DNA of 64,000 nt from Lineus longissimus (taxonomy: Eukaryota; Nemertea; Pilidiophora; Heteronemertea; Lineidae): assembly GCF_910592395.1 (NCBI RefSeq), contig NC_088319.1, positions 10,976,001-11,040,000 of the forward strand, in the 5' to 3' direction. Below are positions 22,630-35,200 of this stretch, one piece after another (the first letter of the stretch is position 1; each line of letters opens with the position of its first letter). A program made the translations under genes and the position numbers. The notes under the pieces were generated by a model that searched no databases, had not been told where the DNA came from, and worked only from the letters and a program-made list of their open reading frames with translations.

Positions 22630-22750
22630 CTGTCAAGTGCAATTATAGAACCTTGAAGTCAATTTTGAGAGTGTTTACTCCCATCACACAGGAGAGGTTC
22701 GAATAGGATCTGCTCCTTTGTCACTTGATCCAGATGACTAATCAGTATTC
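22630..22750 (+). repeat. Direct repeat R1, copy 1
   Basis: Shares ACCTTGAAGTCAATTTTGAG, GTGTTTACTC, GAATAGGATCTG and GATGACTAATCAGTATTC with 23892-24018, 1.26 kb away. Together they bracket the inverted coding-like pair at 22779 and 23515. Confidence 0.6.
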
Positions 22751-22778
22751 ATATCAAGGAAGTTATCAGCAAGCTTTA

Positions 22779-22880
22779 GCAACTTTCCGACTCTGACTCT
22801 GACGTCGACTGGAACTACGAGATTGAATTGCAGCCGGCTATGGACATCGTGGATATAAAAGATGTGATCAACATTTTCAA
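22779..22880 (+). pseudogene. Peptide-coding relic A
   Basis: One plus-strand frame reads SDSDSDVDWNYEIELQPAMD then INIFNT and a stop. A two-base insertion and a stop occur just upstream relative to relic B (23515-23745, opposite strand), where the matching part reads SNSDSDLNDDMYETEKQPAM and INIFNTSHVK. Synonymous changes predominate in INIFNT. Family unknown; a decayed transposon ORF is the simplest reading. Confidence 0.35.
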
Positions 22881-23514
22881 CACTTAAAGGCCACGACTCC
22901 TGCTTTAATGATTGCATGACATGTACAGATCCTCAAAGAGTGGACTTAAAGCTCCGCATTAAATCAAGTTTAATCAAAATTGAAGCACCCAGTCCAGAGA
23001 TAAAGCAAGGTTAACTGTTTTGTTTACATGTTATGTAACAGCCTTGGTTAGGTTTCTAAGTGAAGTCAGGCGGCAAGTTTACTGACATAGATCAGACTGA
23101 TGTTTGATTTCTTACTATAATGGTATAAATTTGTCTGTATTACCTTACCTTATTATAGGGTATATCGAAGGTTAGAATTAGAAATACAGACTAACAGACT
23201 TCATATATCAATTTTAAGAGCATTCATTGATATTTGTCCTCCCCAAGTAGGGCAATAGCCTGATCTACATCACAACTTTTGCTGAACCCGCCGCCTGGCT
23301 CTAACAAGCCAGTTGCTAGCCTGATTAGGTAATCAAGTTGTCAAACACATAAATGGCTATATCTTCAAAATGGATGGAGCTAATTGCATTGGGTTTTCTG
23401 TATTGTATAAAGTGTTAGGTACACTTTTGAAATCGTCTTACAGCAGAAAATGGCAAAATACCTGGAGTTGTGGCCTTTAAAATACCATTATTTGTGGCAG
23501 AAAAAGCTGGCCTT

Positions 23515-23745
23515 TTAAGCTAGATGCATGCATGTTGTGGATGTTTCATTACAACCAACTTGGATATTCACAAGATGCACATGTCCGATCAATGCTGCCA
23601 TTTCTTTTTCTACAAAAAGTAGCTTCACATGGCTTGTATTGAAAATATTGATGAAATCATTTGTATCAAGGATGTCCATAGCCGGCTGCTTTTCAGTCTC
23701 GTACATGTCGTCGTTCAAGTCCGAGTCGGAGTTGCTAAAGCTCGC
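23515..23745 (-). pseudogene. Peptide-coding relic B, inverted relative to A
   Basis: The minus-strand frame is open for about 76 codons: an acidic Ser/Asp start, then QPAMDILDTNDFINIFNTSH, a hydrophobic KLLFVEKEMAALIGHVHLV stretch and a stop at 23515. It has no ATG at the beginning of the acidic part (first ATG inside at 23718). Flanking TTTAAAGGCCAC... sequence is also shared, inverted, with the end of A. No known domain is recognised. Confidence 0.35.
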
Positions 23746-23891
23746 TCTTATTTGTCAAGACCCGCCCTATCAAATATCTATGTTTAGTCTGTTTACAGTG
23801 ACTTCAGAGTTAAAGGAGGCTATATAAACATTTCATTGCATCTTCAATATGACACATGGGACCCTTCAGATGACCATGTTTGACTTATTAC

Positions 23892-24018
23892 GTGTCATGT
23901 GTAATCGTAGAGCCTTGAAGTCCATTTTGAATGTGTTTACTCTAAACTCACCCAGTAGAAACTGTTTGAATAGGATCTGATCCACTCATCCATCATTGGA
24001 GATGACTAATTAGTATTC
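23892..24018 (+). repeat. Direct repeat R1, copy 2
   Basis: Partner of 22630-22750: CCTTGAAGTCCATTTTGA, GTGTTTACTC, GAATAGGATCTGATCC and GATGACTAATTAGTATTC. Confidence 0.6.
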
Positions 24019-24153
24019 GAACCAAAGCTGTCGGAAGAGTAATTAATTGTCGAGGACTGATCTGTCAAAAGTCAATATTTAGTCTGTTGGTGAATTCAGG
24101 AAAGGAGTATTTGGAGATATTCACTGTAAACCTGGTTATGTTCACATCCTTTT

Positions 24154-24340
24154 GCAGTGGAGCTTCCCTTAGCAGACACTTATGTTAGCTATTCACATCA
24201 TCTCTAGTAGGGACGCTAGTTTTGGATCCTCTTTTTGTTCATTTCCTTTCAATTTGACATTTGTAATCAGGACACCTCTCTATCATGTAACATGTATTAA
24301 GGATATCATTTGTCAGTCCATAGGATGTCCTTGATACAGA
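24154..24340 (+). repeat. Interspersed repeat family, copy 2
   Basis: GCAGTGGAGCTTCCCTTAGC, GACGCTAGTTTTGG, TTTCAATTTGACATTTGTAA, CAGGACACCTCTCTAT and GTCAGTCCATAGGATGTCC in the same order as 11492-11643 (opposite strand). Confidence 0.65.
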
Positions 24341-26325
24341 ATTGCTGGTGTATTTTCAAATTTTTTATGATTGATAATATCAAAAATTTATTGCGAAGAA
24401 AAAGGTGGAACTTAATGTAAAATCACTGTTACAGGAATGTAACTTACGTGTTTCTTCAATCAAGACTGCGGCTTGGGACTCTATTATTCATTAGCCCCAT
24501 AAGATAAAAATTTATGAGTCTCAAGTATTATGCCACAAATATATATGTCTCCATTACTTACAGGAAATATCGGGGGATATAGCCAATTTATGAATTATCA
24601 GGAGAAAGTATTTGTATTGACTGTGTTTCAGCCCTTTGTGCTTTGTCCTTGCTATCTCACTGAGTGAAGAATATCGGACAAAGACAGTCCATAGAATAAT
24701 TAATCTCTTGGGACCAACACTGGAAACGCGAACACGAACAAAGATTAGATTCCGTTCGCCAACAGAAATTGACAATAGACATAAACGCGGAGACGTCTTT
24801 GTTAATTTTTCACAACAGTGCACAAGTATATATCATCACATTTGTGAACGGCTGGCTTGAGCCGTTCAAGACCTGCTGTGTACTGAATTGTGAACTTGAG
24901 CTACAGAGTCGGTGGAAATGGAAAATTGGATTTCATTTTGCCGTCTTTGTGACGGCTTGTGTTTCTTTAATCAAGAATTTGTCTGTTTGCCCACCAGCTC
25001 GATGAAATGAAGCAAATACTTCATATGTCAACAGGCAGTTTACTTTTAACCCTTAAGATTTAGAGTGTATGTTGTACACCTTGCCAACATGTTTTGGACC
25101 AAATCTTTTTAGACTTGTCAAATGCTAACAGTATGCTAAGTGTGTAATACTATAAATTGTACCAGAAAGATTATATTCAAGCTAAAAACGTACATGACCA
25201 TTCCTTGAAAATCTCTCATTGAGTCCCATTTCTCCACTACCGTTATTTTCCTCATCAGATCTGCAAATCTCAATGAAAGTCCCCTTTCTCCACTACGACA
25301 AAGAACCATGTTTATGGTCCTTTTGGAGCCAGGTGTTGTTATCATTGGTTCAAGTTCTATAATGGTAAAAGTAAAGTCTCTGTGTCTGGAACAGAAAAAA
25401 GCTATCATCATTTGATGTCACACTCTCAAAGGCCTTAGTCACAGGATATCAGTGTTTGAGTTTTTCCAGTCTTAATGAAAAAAGAAAAAAAACTTTGAGC
25501 TCAGATACAATGAATTCTTTGCACTCGGCCTGAGTACTAGTACATGTAATAGATTGCTGATTGTACTGTATTTGTGGCTCCGATCTTCTGGATGAGGACA
25601 TGTAGTAAAAAACAATATGACAAGCGCATTTGCCTGGAGCCAATTGATTGCTTGCCAATTGCATCGTACAACATCTATCACTAATCCCTGATGAGAACAG
25701 AAGTGACCTACTCGCAAAAGTGTTGGTCATTATTTCCATGGGATAAGGTCCCTTGGTACCCATTTTAGGCTAAGTTTTCATATTAGTTAGCCAATTGGCC
25801 ACAAGAATTATGACAGAGAGAGTTAGGTTATGGTGTACACTTAAAAAGAGATGAGTAGGATAGCCAAATTTCAAATTTTAAAAACAGCCATCACTTCAAA
25901 GATCACCCTGCCTTTCTTGGAGGTTACACCTACCTGATACTTACAATAAATGTTATGCAGTCTTCAGAATAAGAAGAATGAAACAAACCGTTTTGTTGAG
26001 TTGCCTGTATTCAATTAAGATTGACCACAGCACCATACTAATTCCGTCTTCTTCTCATTGCATACATTGTCATTCCCTGGCGAGGCCGGTACATTTCCAG
26101 TTGCCAAGATCTAGCCCGCCCACGATGCCAGACACATTCATTAAGAAATCTTTAGGCACCATGCAGCGGAGATTTATGGGACTCCGGCCAAGTTGGTGAT
26201 ATCTCTATGAGGACTGGGGGAAAGGCATCTTAGGTTTTGTGTATCCACCAAGTTTTTCTTGATCTTTTGACTGATGTACTGGTCCATAGCTTCGGCATTT
26301 AATTTGTTGTTGTCGTTGTCACCGC
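24341..26325. other. No supported gene
   Basis: A CpG-richer open frame at 24636-24860 (plus) and one at 25978-26199 (plus, with an acceptor-like TTTCCAG inside) look protein-like but show no domain and no provable partner exon. Confidence 0.35.
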
Positions 26326-26371
26326 CGCCATCATCATCATCATCATCATCACCACCATCATTATCATCACT
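26326..26371 (+). repeat. ATC/ACC microsatellite
   Basis: Imperfect (CAT)n/(CAC)n run: CCGCCATCATCATCATCATC, then CACCACCATCATTATCATC. Confidence 0.85.
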
Positions 26372-26664
26372 CCAAGGCTGTTACTCATCAAGCCAGGTGT
26401 ATTCATTTGTGCTTCAGCCCAATATCATGTAGGTACGAATGAAAGGAGGAGAACTGTTATTTGTCATTCCTGTTATTGGAAAATTATTTCTTTGATACCT
26501 AATAGACTGTCCCTAAGTGGCATCGTCCTATTAACCACTTATAAGATTCTTTGATCACAGTCTGCAAAGTCCTGATGATAGAAAATGGGTATTTCCATAA
26601 AAGCCTATGACGTGCTACCCTACCATGCCAACAGTACTAAAATCAGTCTTTGGGTTTGACTTAC

Positions 26665-27392
26665 TTTATACTTGCTACGAATATCCGCTAAAGCTGGTAC
26701 CCGCTCCATTGCTAAGGCACGGGGTTTCGTCACGTCGCTGCCGAGCAACCAATATACTCTAAAGCTGGTTTCTGCTCCATCGCCAAGGCCAAGGGTTTCG
26801 TCACTGGATCCCTTCTTCAACATGCTAGAACAGCATGCTAGAGGAACCATCTCATTCAGCTGTTTAAAGCCTGATCTGTCATCAAGGCTAAAGAAATCAG
26901 ATGCATGAAAAACGTGAAGGGTCTCTAACATTTACAGAAAACAAATTCAAAATTTAATATTGTCTAGTTCTGCTGGTAATACACACTTGTCTGTTGTGGT
27001 GAGGAGGGCCTTTTTGGAGAGTAGACCAAGGTCCTGGAGCAGTTTCTAACACAGTGCTATATCTGAAAGTAAGCCAAGAGACCAACCTTACCATTTAAAG
27101 ACTGCAAGAACCTGTTGACTTGATCACAATACAGCTAATGCTATCATCACCTTAGTCTTGCTTGAGTGTCACGCATGGGGACCTTTGGGATGCTCTTATT
27201 TGAGAGACCTGTAAGCTGATTATCCCTGCCTGACATATCATGAATGGCACCTGATTTCTGTGCAAAGAGGAAGACTGTCGGGTCAGATGTTGGAGGTGAC
27301 CAGCTTGAATCGTCGGTGTCCTTGGACGCGTTCCTAGAATTACATAGTGCGGAGGCGAGTAAGGACCCTGGTAGCAATAATGCAGGACTCAT
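26665..27392 (-). CDS. Candidate two-exon coding segment, unknown product
   Basis: On the minus strand an ATG at 27392 opens 80 codons of Ser/Pro-rich sequence (MSPALLLPGSLLASALCNSR...) ending at CTAAG|GTGATG (27151). A pyrimidine-rich acceptor (TGATTTCTTTAG) precedes 26887, and the frame continues in phase to AAA|GTAAGT at 26665, total 155 codons. Phase agreement and the consensus donor are suggestive. Against it, the second exon overlaps a 71-bp tandem duplication whose two copies are read in different frames. Product not recognised. Confidence 0.22.
26680..26812. repeat. 71-bp tandem duplication
   Basis: AATATCCGCTAAAGCTGGTA (26680) and AATATACTCTAAAGCTGGTT (26751) start two units that both continue with GCTCCAT(T/C)GC, AAGGC and GGGTTTCGTCAC. 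Confidence 0.75.
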
Positions 27393-27894
27393 GAGGAAGG
27401 CTCCCTTTTGTTTGTAAATCTACATCATTCAATTAGGCAGTGAGAAAGTGAGCATTGTTCCTCGGTAGATGGTATCATGCTTTGTGAATATGACACCAGA
27501 TATGTAAGTTGTCTTGTTTTGTCGAACCAAATCTTGTCACACGAGGAAAGGGAGAGGACCAGTTTGATATGAGGAGCTTGACACTGGTAAATTGATTAAC
27601 ATAATCCCTTGTAATATTCCTCTAATTCCTTGTTTTGGTCTCGGAATGTTGAGGCAACATGGGTCTGGAATGTCATATTACAGTTGGGTAGAGGGCAAAT
27701 ATCATGATACATGTAAAAAATCTTCAGTAGCCACTGCTATTGAAGTCGTCCAAGCCGTTTCTACATAGTCGACCTTTCACTTTTTGCAGCCGAAGTTTCT
27801 GCTCTCAGTAAGGTGGTGACATTTTAGCTTATGTGATATATCTGACTGGTATGGTCTCTAATGGTACAAAGAAGGTAGTAGACATAATAAAAAA

Positions 27895-28031
27895 TAGGGT
27901 AGAATGGGGTAATTGTAGCCCCGGTTTATTTTTAAGCCCTTGCATTGTTTGATGCATGGGGATATCAATCGATATCATAGGCAGGGGCTACAATTAAACT
28001 GGGGCTACAGTTTATACCCCATTCTACCTTA
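27895..28031. mobile_element. Palindromic MITE, second copy of the 8474 family
   Basis: Arms TAGGGTAGAATGGGGTAATT... and ...TACCCCATTCTACCTTA (27895-27943 and 27981-28031). The central segment (GTTTGATGCATGGGGATATC) is the reverse complement of the centre at 8474-8590. Confidence 0.8.
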
Positions 28032-28499
28032 TTTGCCCATTCAGATTACAGCTGATCAGTCATCCCACACCACCATGAGTTTATCATCACCAGAGAACAG
28101 TTAGCTTATTATCAAGCTTTGTGTTGTGAATATGTCTCTTGATCCCTCTTTCCCTCGACTCGAAACTTTGGGTTGTTTGCAACCCCTGACCAACTTTAAA
28201 GGGATGTGCCGTTCGTAATTACTGGTGGTCCAGTAAAATTGAAATGCAGTTATGCCGTAGTGCGGTGATTACACACATGAATTTGCTTGAACTAGGTCTT
28301 TATAGTATTTGTGTATCTATCGATGGAACGGCAATTTTGTATTTCATATTTAACACATATATTTACGCAATTCAAAATATTTAAATTCAATTTAAGTCTT
28401 TAACGATTGGCGTAGACCTTTATTAAGAAGTAACAGATCTTTTCAAAATGATTGATGCTTAGAAGGCGAAGGTTTCAAGTGGTTCATGCCAAGGTTCAT

Positions 28500-28920
28500 G
28501 CTAAAAAGTTCTGCTTCTGGCTTATGTTATACTCTGTGTATCTTTGTAGCCTCAGGGTGACTTGGACCGTTGGGAACTCTTGTCTAACAAGAAGTATTTT
28601 CAGCTGGGGGCTTCCAGTGATATCCAATTAAGCCCCAAGAGCCAATTTTAGCAAAATTTGTGGCATCGATCATGTTCTACGTTTTGTGACTTGGAAACCT
28701 CAGGGTAATTGTGACCAAAGAAAATCTTATCTAGCACGAAGAAGTCTCGGTCTCAGGCTTCCAGTTATAGCCAATTAAACCCTTAGAACCAATTTGAGAC
28801 CAAGCTCCATATAAGACATCGTACTTCTGACTCACTCTATACATTTTTCATCTGAAACTCTAGGGCAGTTGTGACCAAAGAAGTCTCCTCTTGTAAGCAG
28901 CACTGCTAGAAGTAGCCATC
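28500..28920 (+). repeat. Three decayed tandem units of about 150 bp
   Basis: CCTCAGGGTGACTTGGACC (28550), CCTCAGGGTAATTGTGACC (28698) and CTCTAGGGCAGTTGTGACC (28858) mark successive units. GCTTCCAGTGATATCCAATT and GCTTCCAGTTATAGCCAATT are a second landmark in units one and two. Confidence 0.7.
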
Positions 28921-31560
28921 TTGGGCTGTCCCAGGAGGTCTGCAACTCTGACGATCAAGTTAATCAGCGACTGCTCCATTCAATTGGCCATTCTTATGGA
29001 AAGTGGTCTTATGACACATGAAGCTGTTCATAAGTTCTTGTATCGAAAGGGAATTAATATGCGTGTTGGAAGTAACCCTTTCTCTGAACACCAATATCTA
29101 AGATCTCTTTCAAGTGCATTGTGGCGATAGAGAAGGAATTGAAAGACTGTGTATGACTGCAGTTCTATTTTCGTGACCCACGATTAACTACAAACTAGGT
29201 ATCACGTTAATGGGATTTGTGCTGACGCAATGTACTAGCCATGCCACTCTAAATCACAAACTCTCCCAAGCTTCCCTGTTTGTCCAACTGATGAAGGTTG
29301 TTGTCGGATTCGAAGAGTGGCCTGATATGGAATAGATGTCTCTTCCTTCAACTTTCAAGGTTAAACTGATTTGGGCATTACATACACAACTGTACTAATC
29401 TCCTCCCTCCCTCCCTCGTTGTTGATTTTTGGCACCACTGAGGAACCGAAGCCATCACTAACACTGATTATCACAACAAATGACCACCAAGTCAATCATG
29501 GTCAAACACAGTTTGGAGACAGAGACCACATGGTGAGTTTTGGCCAGATCTAATGTCTCATCTATCTCTCGTGATTGGGAAATCTTCCTCCAAGGCTTGT
29601 TTCCTCTTCCTTGGTTATTACATCTTCTGCATAACCTGAGAACCAATTGGTTACCTGGGTCAACTCCGGGCTTAAGATATATAGCAGAACAGTGAAATAC
29701 TAGAATTCCAAAGCTTTGATTTATGCAAAGGATATTCAAACCCTAACCCAGATAAAATAGGAGAAGACGAACATGTGTACATTCGGATTCATGGGCTCAA
29801 TATATTCGAGTTATGTTGAGCTGTTCTGGTATCTACGTTTTGATAACCCCATAACTGAATAGTTATTTCAATTAGATTTTGTTTTTGTGGTCGTAGATTA
29901 CATGAAAAAAATGGTATGCCAGTATTTCTGGAATTACAGTAGACTAGTGATAATATTCCTTTTTACCTCGCTTGCTGGTTTGGTTTCACCTTTCGCCTTT
30001 GCTTTGCATTTCTGGTACCACCGGAGTACTAAACTATACTACCCCCTGGTTATCAACATGATCAAATACAAACGACGACTAATATTGTGTCGGTCAAACA
30101 TACTTTGGTGACAGTCCATGTCATGGTGAGGCTAGAGCTAATATCATATTTGCTTCCTGTGATTATCTTAGTTGCTCCCTGGGGAGTAATCAGCCGCCTT
30201 GTTAATTTCTTCTAAGAAGCTATTGTTTTGGGTAATAAAACTCTGTTGTATTCCTATGATTATTTGGGTTGGATTATTTGGCCTGGTAAATATTAGTTGT
30301 ATTATTGTGTCATTTCAAAATGCACATTTGGCTGACTTGTGTTTTCATTGTGAACGGTGATTTCGATTGACTCTTCGTGGTGTGGATTTTCTGAGGCCTA
30401 AGGAGCACACTTGCTGATGCTGCTTTCTGTCAGTTTTCCCTTGTGATACCAGATTCCATTGCTATGCTAGACTACAAGTAGCCAATCGACCATGTGCTGC
30501 GGCAAGGTCAGCGATAATTTGGCGAGAGACCACATTGCCCAAGGCCAGATGTGATTTGTTATGGGTTTACTATGTCTCATGTCATTCTATCAAAAGTCTG
30601 AACCACTCAGACAGCTACAGCCTAACTTTTTCAAGCAGCATTTCTAGCCAAAACTGGATATAATAGTCTTACAACCTCTCCATGTAAGCATTTGTCGCCA
30701 TGATTTACCCACTTTACCACAAATGTATTTGCTTACAAGACAACAAGCTGCCTGGAACCATTCAACCAATCTCATCTTCTCTACGGCATTCATATTACCA
30801 GAAACCAAAATGTTTTGAGTCAAGGTTTTTCTGAGTTAAGGTGCTTTCCTGTATTATTGATACAGCAAGCATGTATTGGTGCAGCAAAGAAAGTCATGAT
30901 TCCACAGGATTATTACTGGTATTTATGAATCACTCATTTTCCACTTACATTACGGGGGGGGAACCTGACCCAAAATGAGAAGCCAAAAAGGCAGGTAGTA
31001 GTTGACTTAACGTCTGAATTGGAGGCTTTCCTCAGTCACGCTAATTCTTTGTAATCTCTTCAAATGACAAGACCTGCTGACTTGCTGACATCTACATGTA
31101 CATTAGTTGTGGCTTAGGCTAATCTCGGATGTGTTAGAGTCTGTTAAAGAAACCTTACAGTTGGAATGACTGACTGGATTGTTTGCCTTCAAGCTCTGCT
31201 AACTGTTTGATGGAAGGGTAATACGATGATGAGAATGTCTAATGCAGCACCACAAAGGTTTGCGATATATTATTGGGAGAACCCTGTCAGATAATCTGGC
31301 TGTGTTATGAGTGACTGGATCACAGTAAGACTTGGCTCTGTGACATGTGTTGAAGGCTTACACTGTTCGGTTCTTGAAATATGTAATTGAATTCGAAACT
31401 TCCACATTGTGTAAATATGAACCGAATATTAACTTCAACATTGCCGTTGTGTAGACAGATATGCAAATACTATTTATACCAAGTTTAAGCAAATTCGTAT
31501 GCATAATAACTGCACCGCGGTATTGTGTATTACTGCATTTCTATTTTCCTGGACCATAAG
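28921..31560. other. No supported gene; weak 600-bp duplication
   Basis: An open frame at 28921-29130 has no recognisable domain. GGTCAAACACAGTTTGGAGACAG (near 29500) and GGTCAAACATACTTTGGTGACAG (near 30090), each followed by CATGGTGAG, suggest an old duplication. Confidence 0.4.
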
Positions 31561-31563
31561 TTA

Positions 31564-32211
31564 TGCAGCGGTCAATTACAACTCTGAACCCCCCATTTCA
31601 AGGGTCGACACTGATGGGATGCCGCATCTGCGTCGCATCCTGAGGTATCCAAAAAATACCTAGCGTTGAATTCCTGACGAACTGAGTAAAAATCAGCATC
31701 GAATGTCTGAAAATAGCAAAGATGACCTTTGGTGAATTCCTGCGTACGGGACTGCCAAACATGCCGAAAGACCGTCGCATGTCTTGCGACCGCGAATTTA
31801 GGGGAGAACAGCTTGGTACTATTATCCAGTTTCTTCTCTCCGTCAATTTTCTGACATCTTCAGCCATCATTGTCGGGGAAGAAGGTTGAGAATTAAAGGA
31901 GGCACTGTTCAGTTGATTTGCACAAACCAGCCAACCCTTACCCAGATATGGGAACAAGTCTATTCATAATAGATTTCGTACCCAAAAATGTGAATTTGTG
32001 TGGCATTCCTGACGTTCACTGTTCTGTCAAGTGAAAAACAGGTGATGCTCTGAAGCTCGAAAAAAGAGGAGTGAATTCCTGGAGCAAGGATCTTGTGGTC
32101 TGGGTGACAAACTGTTGATTCCTGGACGACCCCTTTTTCCCAGGTGTCAAATAAATGTTGAATGTCTGATAGGGGGGGGGGGGGGGCTCAGAGTTGTAAT
32201 CTACCGCTGCA
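31564..32211. mobile_element. Harbinger-like non-autonomous DNA transposon, TTA target duplication
   Basis: TGCAGCGGTCAATTACAACT at the left end matches the complement of the right end (TGCAGCGGTAGATTACAACT) and the match continues into a C-run/G-run pair. TTA flanks both sides (31561-31563 and 32212-32214), a 3-bp duplication as in PIF/Harbinger. Inside, GAATTCCTG recurs several times. A 119-codon minus-strand frame (31598-31957) lacks transposase motifs and is probably incidental. Confidence 0.75.
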
Positions 32212-32214
32212 TTA

Positions 32215-35200
32215 TTACAAACAGCATAACCCTTTAAAGGTTTCCTTGGTCTCAGTTCTCAGCAACCACATTGTTCTGGTTCTGTCTGTTCAATGGTAGT
32301 TGCTATTGGTACAAAGCATTAGACTGAGATCACGGAGTATTTCAAACTTTTCAAGGTTTGTACTTTGTCTGTGATATTTAAAATTTGCTGAAACATGGAC
32401 ATATACTGATACCTATATTTTAATCACCGAAGCATCACAAAAATGCAGTGAATATTGGAATTTTTGGGGGTTTGAGAACACTTCTCTTTTGCTCTTTCAG
32501 TCACTGCGACAAGATCTTTTCAGCATTCCATGCGGTGGTGGTACTTGGTCATGTTCATTCGTCCCTGTCATTAGCACCCTGGCTTAGACAGACATGACTG
32601 ATTGGCTGACTTTCGGATTTGCATGAGATTGTCTTCGTACTTCTATGAACGAAGCCTTACCTGCAGGAGGGAGGCTTGTTTAGTCTGCATGTCTTTGACC
32701 TTTTATTTCACAAGAATGTTTCAGGATAGACCCGGGGTTAAAATCTAAGCCAGGATTCATGATAACCTTGTTGAATGGAACTATCTAAGCCCCCAACTTT
32801 AAGTTGCATGGGTTTCTAGGAGTATTTGTATTCCATCTATCCTTTAGAAATAAAACTCAAAACAAGTGCAATGGTTTAAGATCTGATATATGGTATTATG
32901 TTCAACCATCCTGAGATTAGGAAAGACTTTAAAAATCATTCTAAAAAATCATTTTTACTAAAGTTGACATTAATACGTCTCATATTTCAAAACATATTCC
33001 TATTGTCACGCAGTTTGAGCAGCATTAGCACTAACTATTGATGCCTTGACATGACATTGGAATGCCAGAGTTCAGACTCAAGGTGTAATTTTACCATCTT
33101 CTGTAAATAATTCATCGTATCGCGTTCTAAAGTGATAATCCTCAAAGTTCATGATGTCACAAAGTTTCCCAGGGGTTGTATTATGACTCTAAATGTAGTC
33201 CAGTGGGAGTTCTGGGACAACGGTGTCACTAAAAGCATTTGTGTGTGGGGAAGATACAGCCCTAAGGGACATCAGTGTGTTGGATTGTTACATTTCTTGA
33301 GAATTTGAAATGCACACCTTTATCATGTTTATTGACAAACTCGTTAGCTCAGTTTAAAGTAAAATTACTTTTGTTAACATCTCTTGATAATTGAGTCTTT
33401 TTGAAGTTCACAGTTTAATCAAGTTCCCAGGGACCTGCTATTTCAATTATGGGTGATAACAAGTTATGCTAGCTTGTTGAATATTTTAGCTTGAGGCAGA
33501 ATGAAAAAAGTACTTAATAGAGATGACAGTCTGTTCTATCTAAGTAGTTAATAAAATCGTCAAGTTTGACATTTAAATTCATCAAGTCATTTTCATCTGA
33601 CACGTTTTCTTCTTTTGTCAGTGGGGTTGAAAAGTTAACTGGTTAGGCACCTCCAAGCTCTTCAAATTGTATTTTCTTGATAGCAGTTCAAAAATCAATT
33701 TTCTTCTGTTGAAGTCGCGTACAGATCCAATCAAGCATCAAATAGCTGAATGAAAATAAGATCTTTCGCCAGATAAGACCTGACGATATTGTTGATGTGA
33801 TTTGAATTGAGAATGAAATCACGAGTCATCGACGATTGGTATTCAAAGTGAAATCAATGGTATGGTATGTGATAGGCGGTTCACCCACGTATTTCTGTAA
33901 TCGTATTGTCAGGAGATCGGCACCAATATTTGACATCTTTAGAAGTCAAGTCAGAAAATTCACCAATGCATTGATATAAGTCCATTGACGTCCTTTTCCT
34001 ATTTAGGTGATAAACTCATTTTGAATTGTCTGTAGAAGAAGACTTGAGCATCAGTTGATGTGACTTAGATTGAACATGGTGTCCTTAACTAATCGACAAG
34101 CAGGATCTATAGGGAATAAATAAGAAAGCGTTGCTTTGTATGCAAATTGAGTAACAATAGAATGTGAGTGAAAAATTGTGGCATCCCTACAATAAAGATT
34201 ATTTGTCTTGTTCAATATGTAAGACACATTGCTGAAAATATAACCTTTCTTTTGTGGGATGCTTTTTGTTTGCATTGAATGAAACGCACCATCTTCTTTA
34301 ATAAGCCTCACAGCGATTGATCTTTTATCGGAACTCGTTGCGCAAATATTAAACTTAAGATATGAAATAAGTTTCCAACATGACCGATAAACAATCCAGA
34401 GCAATTAAGTGTGTTTCACACTGCAAATCAATATGTTGACTCCGACATCTAGACCTACGATATCAGAGTTCATGGCTGGCAGAAAACCATAGTGAATGGC
34501 TCTACATGATTGAAGGCAAGTTAAAGAGTAGCTGATTTTGCATCCTCCGGTGTCCTTGGAGATGTTTTTTTTTATAACATGGAAAACCAATATCTATAGC
34601 GCTTACATCAAATCACAATTATCTAGTAGAAGTAAGTAGAAGAAGCCAACCTTTTGATTCGGTGGTAAGCCTACATGTAGTATTGCAGTAAAAGCCTCTG
34701 TTTTCACTGATTGATTTCTGCAAGTCAATCTTTCTTCCCATGTCAACTTGACAACTTGAGAATTCCAACTTAGACCCAAATTTGATGCGAGATGAGTCTC
34801 CCTGTGTGTCGTTGATTCAGAGATCATGAAATGTGTATGAGGGTTATTGATGGCAGGCCCATTGAGGTTGCTGCATCTTTTAATAATTCATGTTTTGGAT
34901 GATGTTGGCACAGCATTCTTTATTTGTTTGTTTTCTCTCCGCCCAAGGCTGATATTAGTGCACTCAATGATCTATGACTTGGCGACATGATACAGTGGCT
35001 TGTGTTACTCTGAGGTGATGAACTGCTAGAACTTCTTCAGAAACCCCTTACCTCGAACAAAAAAGATCAGGTTTTTAGTAGTAATCTCTGATGATTTGCC
35101 AGCGGTGTAACATGGTTTATACCTTCAGAGAAGTTTTCCACCTGGTTCCATAGTGCAGATTTCGATACATTTTTTTCATGGGTCCTGGCCCCAAATAGCA

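Noticed and set aside
31598-31957. 119-codon minus-strand frame as a transposase
   Set aside because: Lies within the Harbinger-like element but shows no DDE or other transposase motif; the element is too short to be autonomous.
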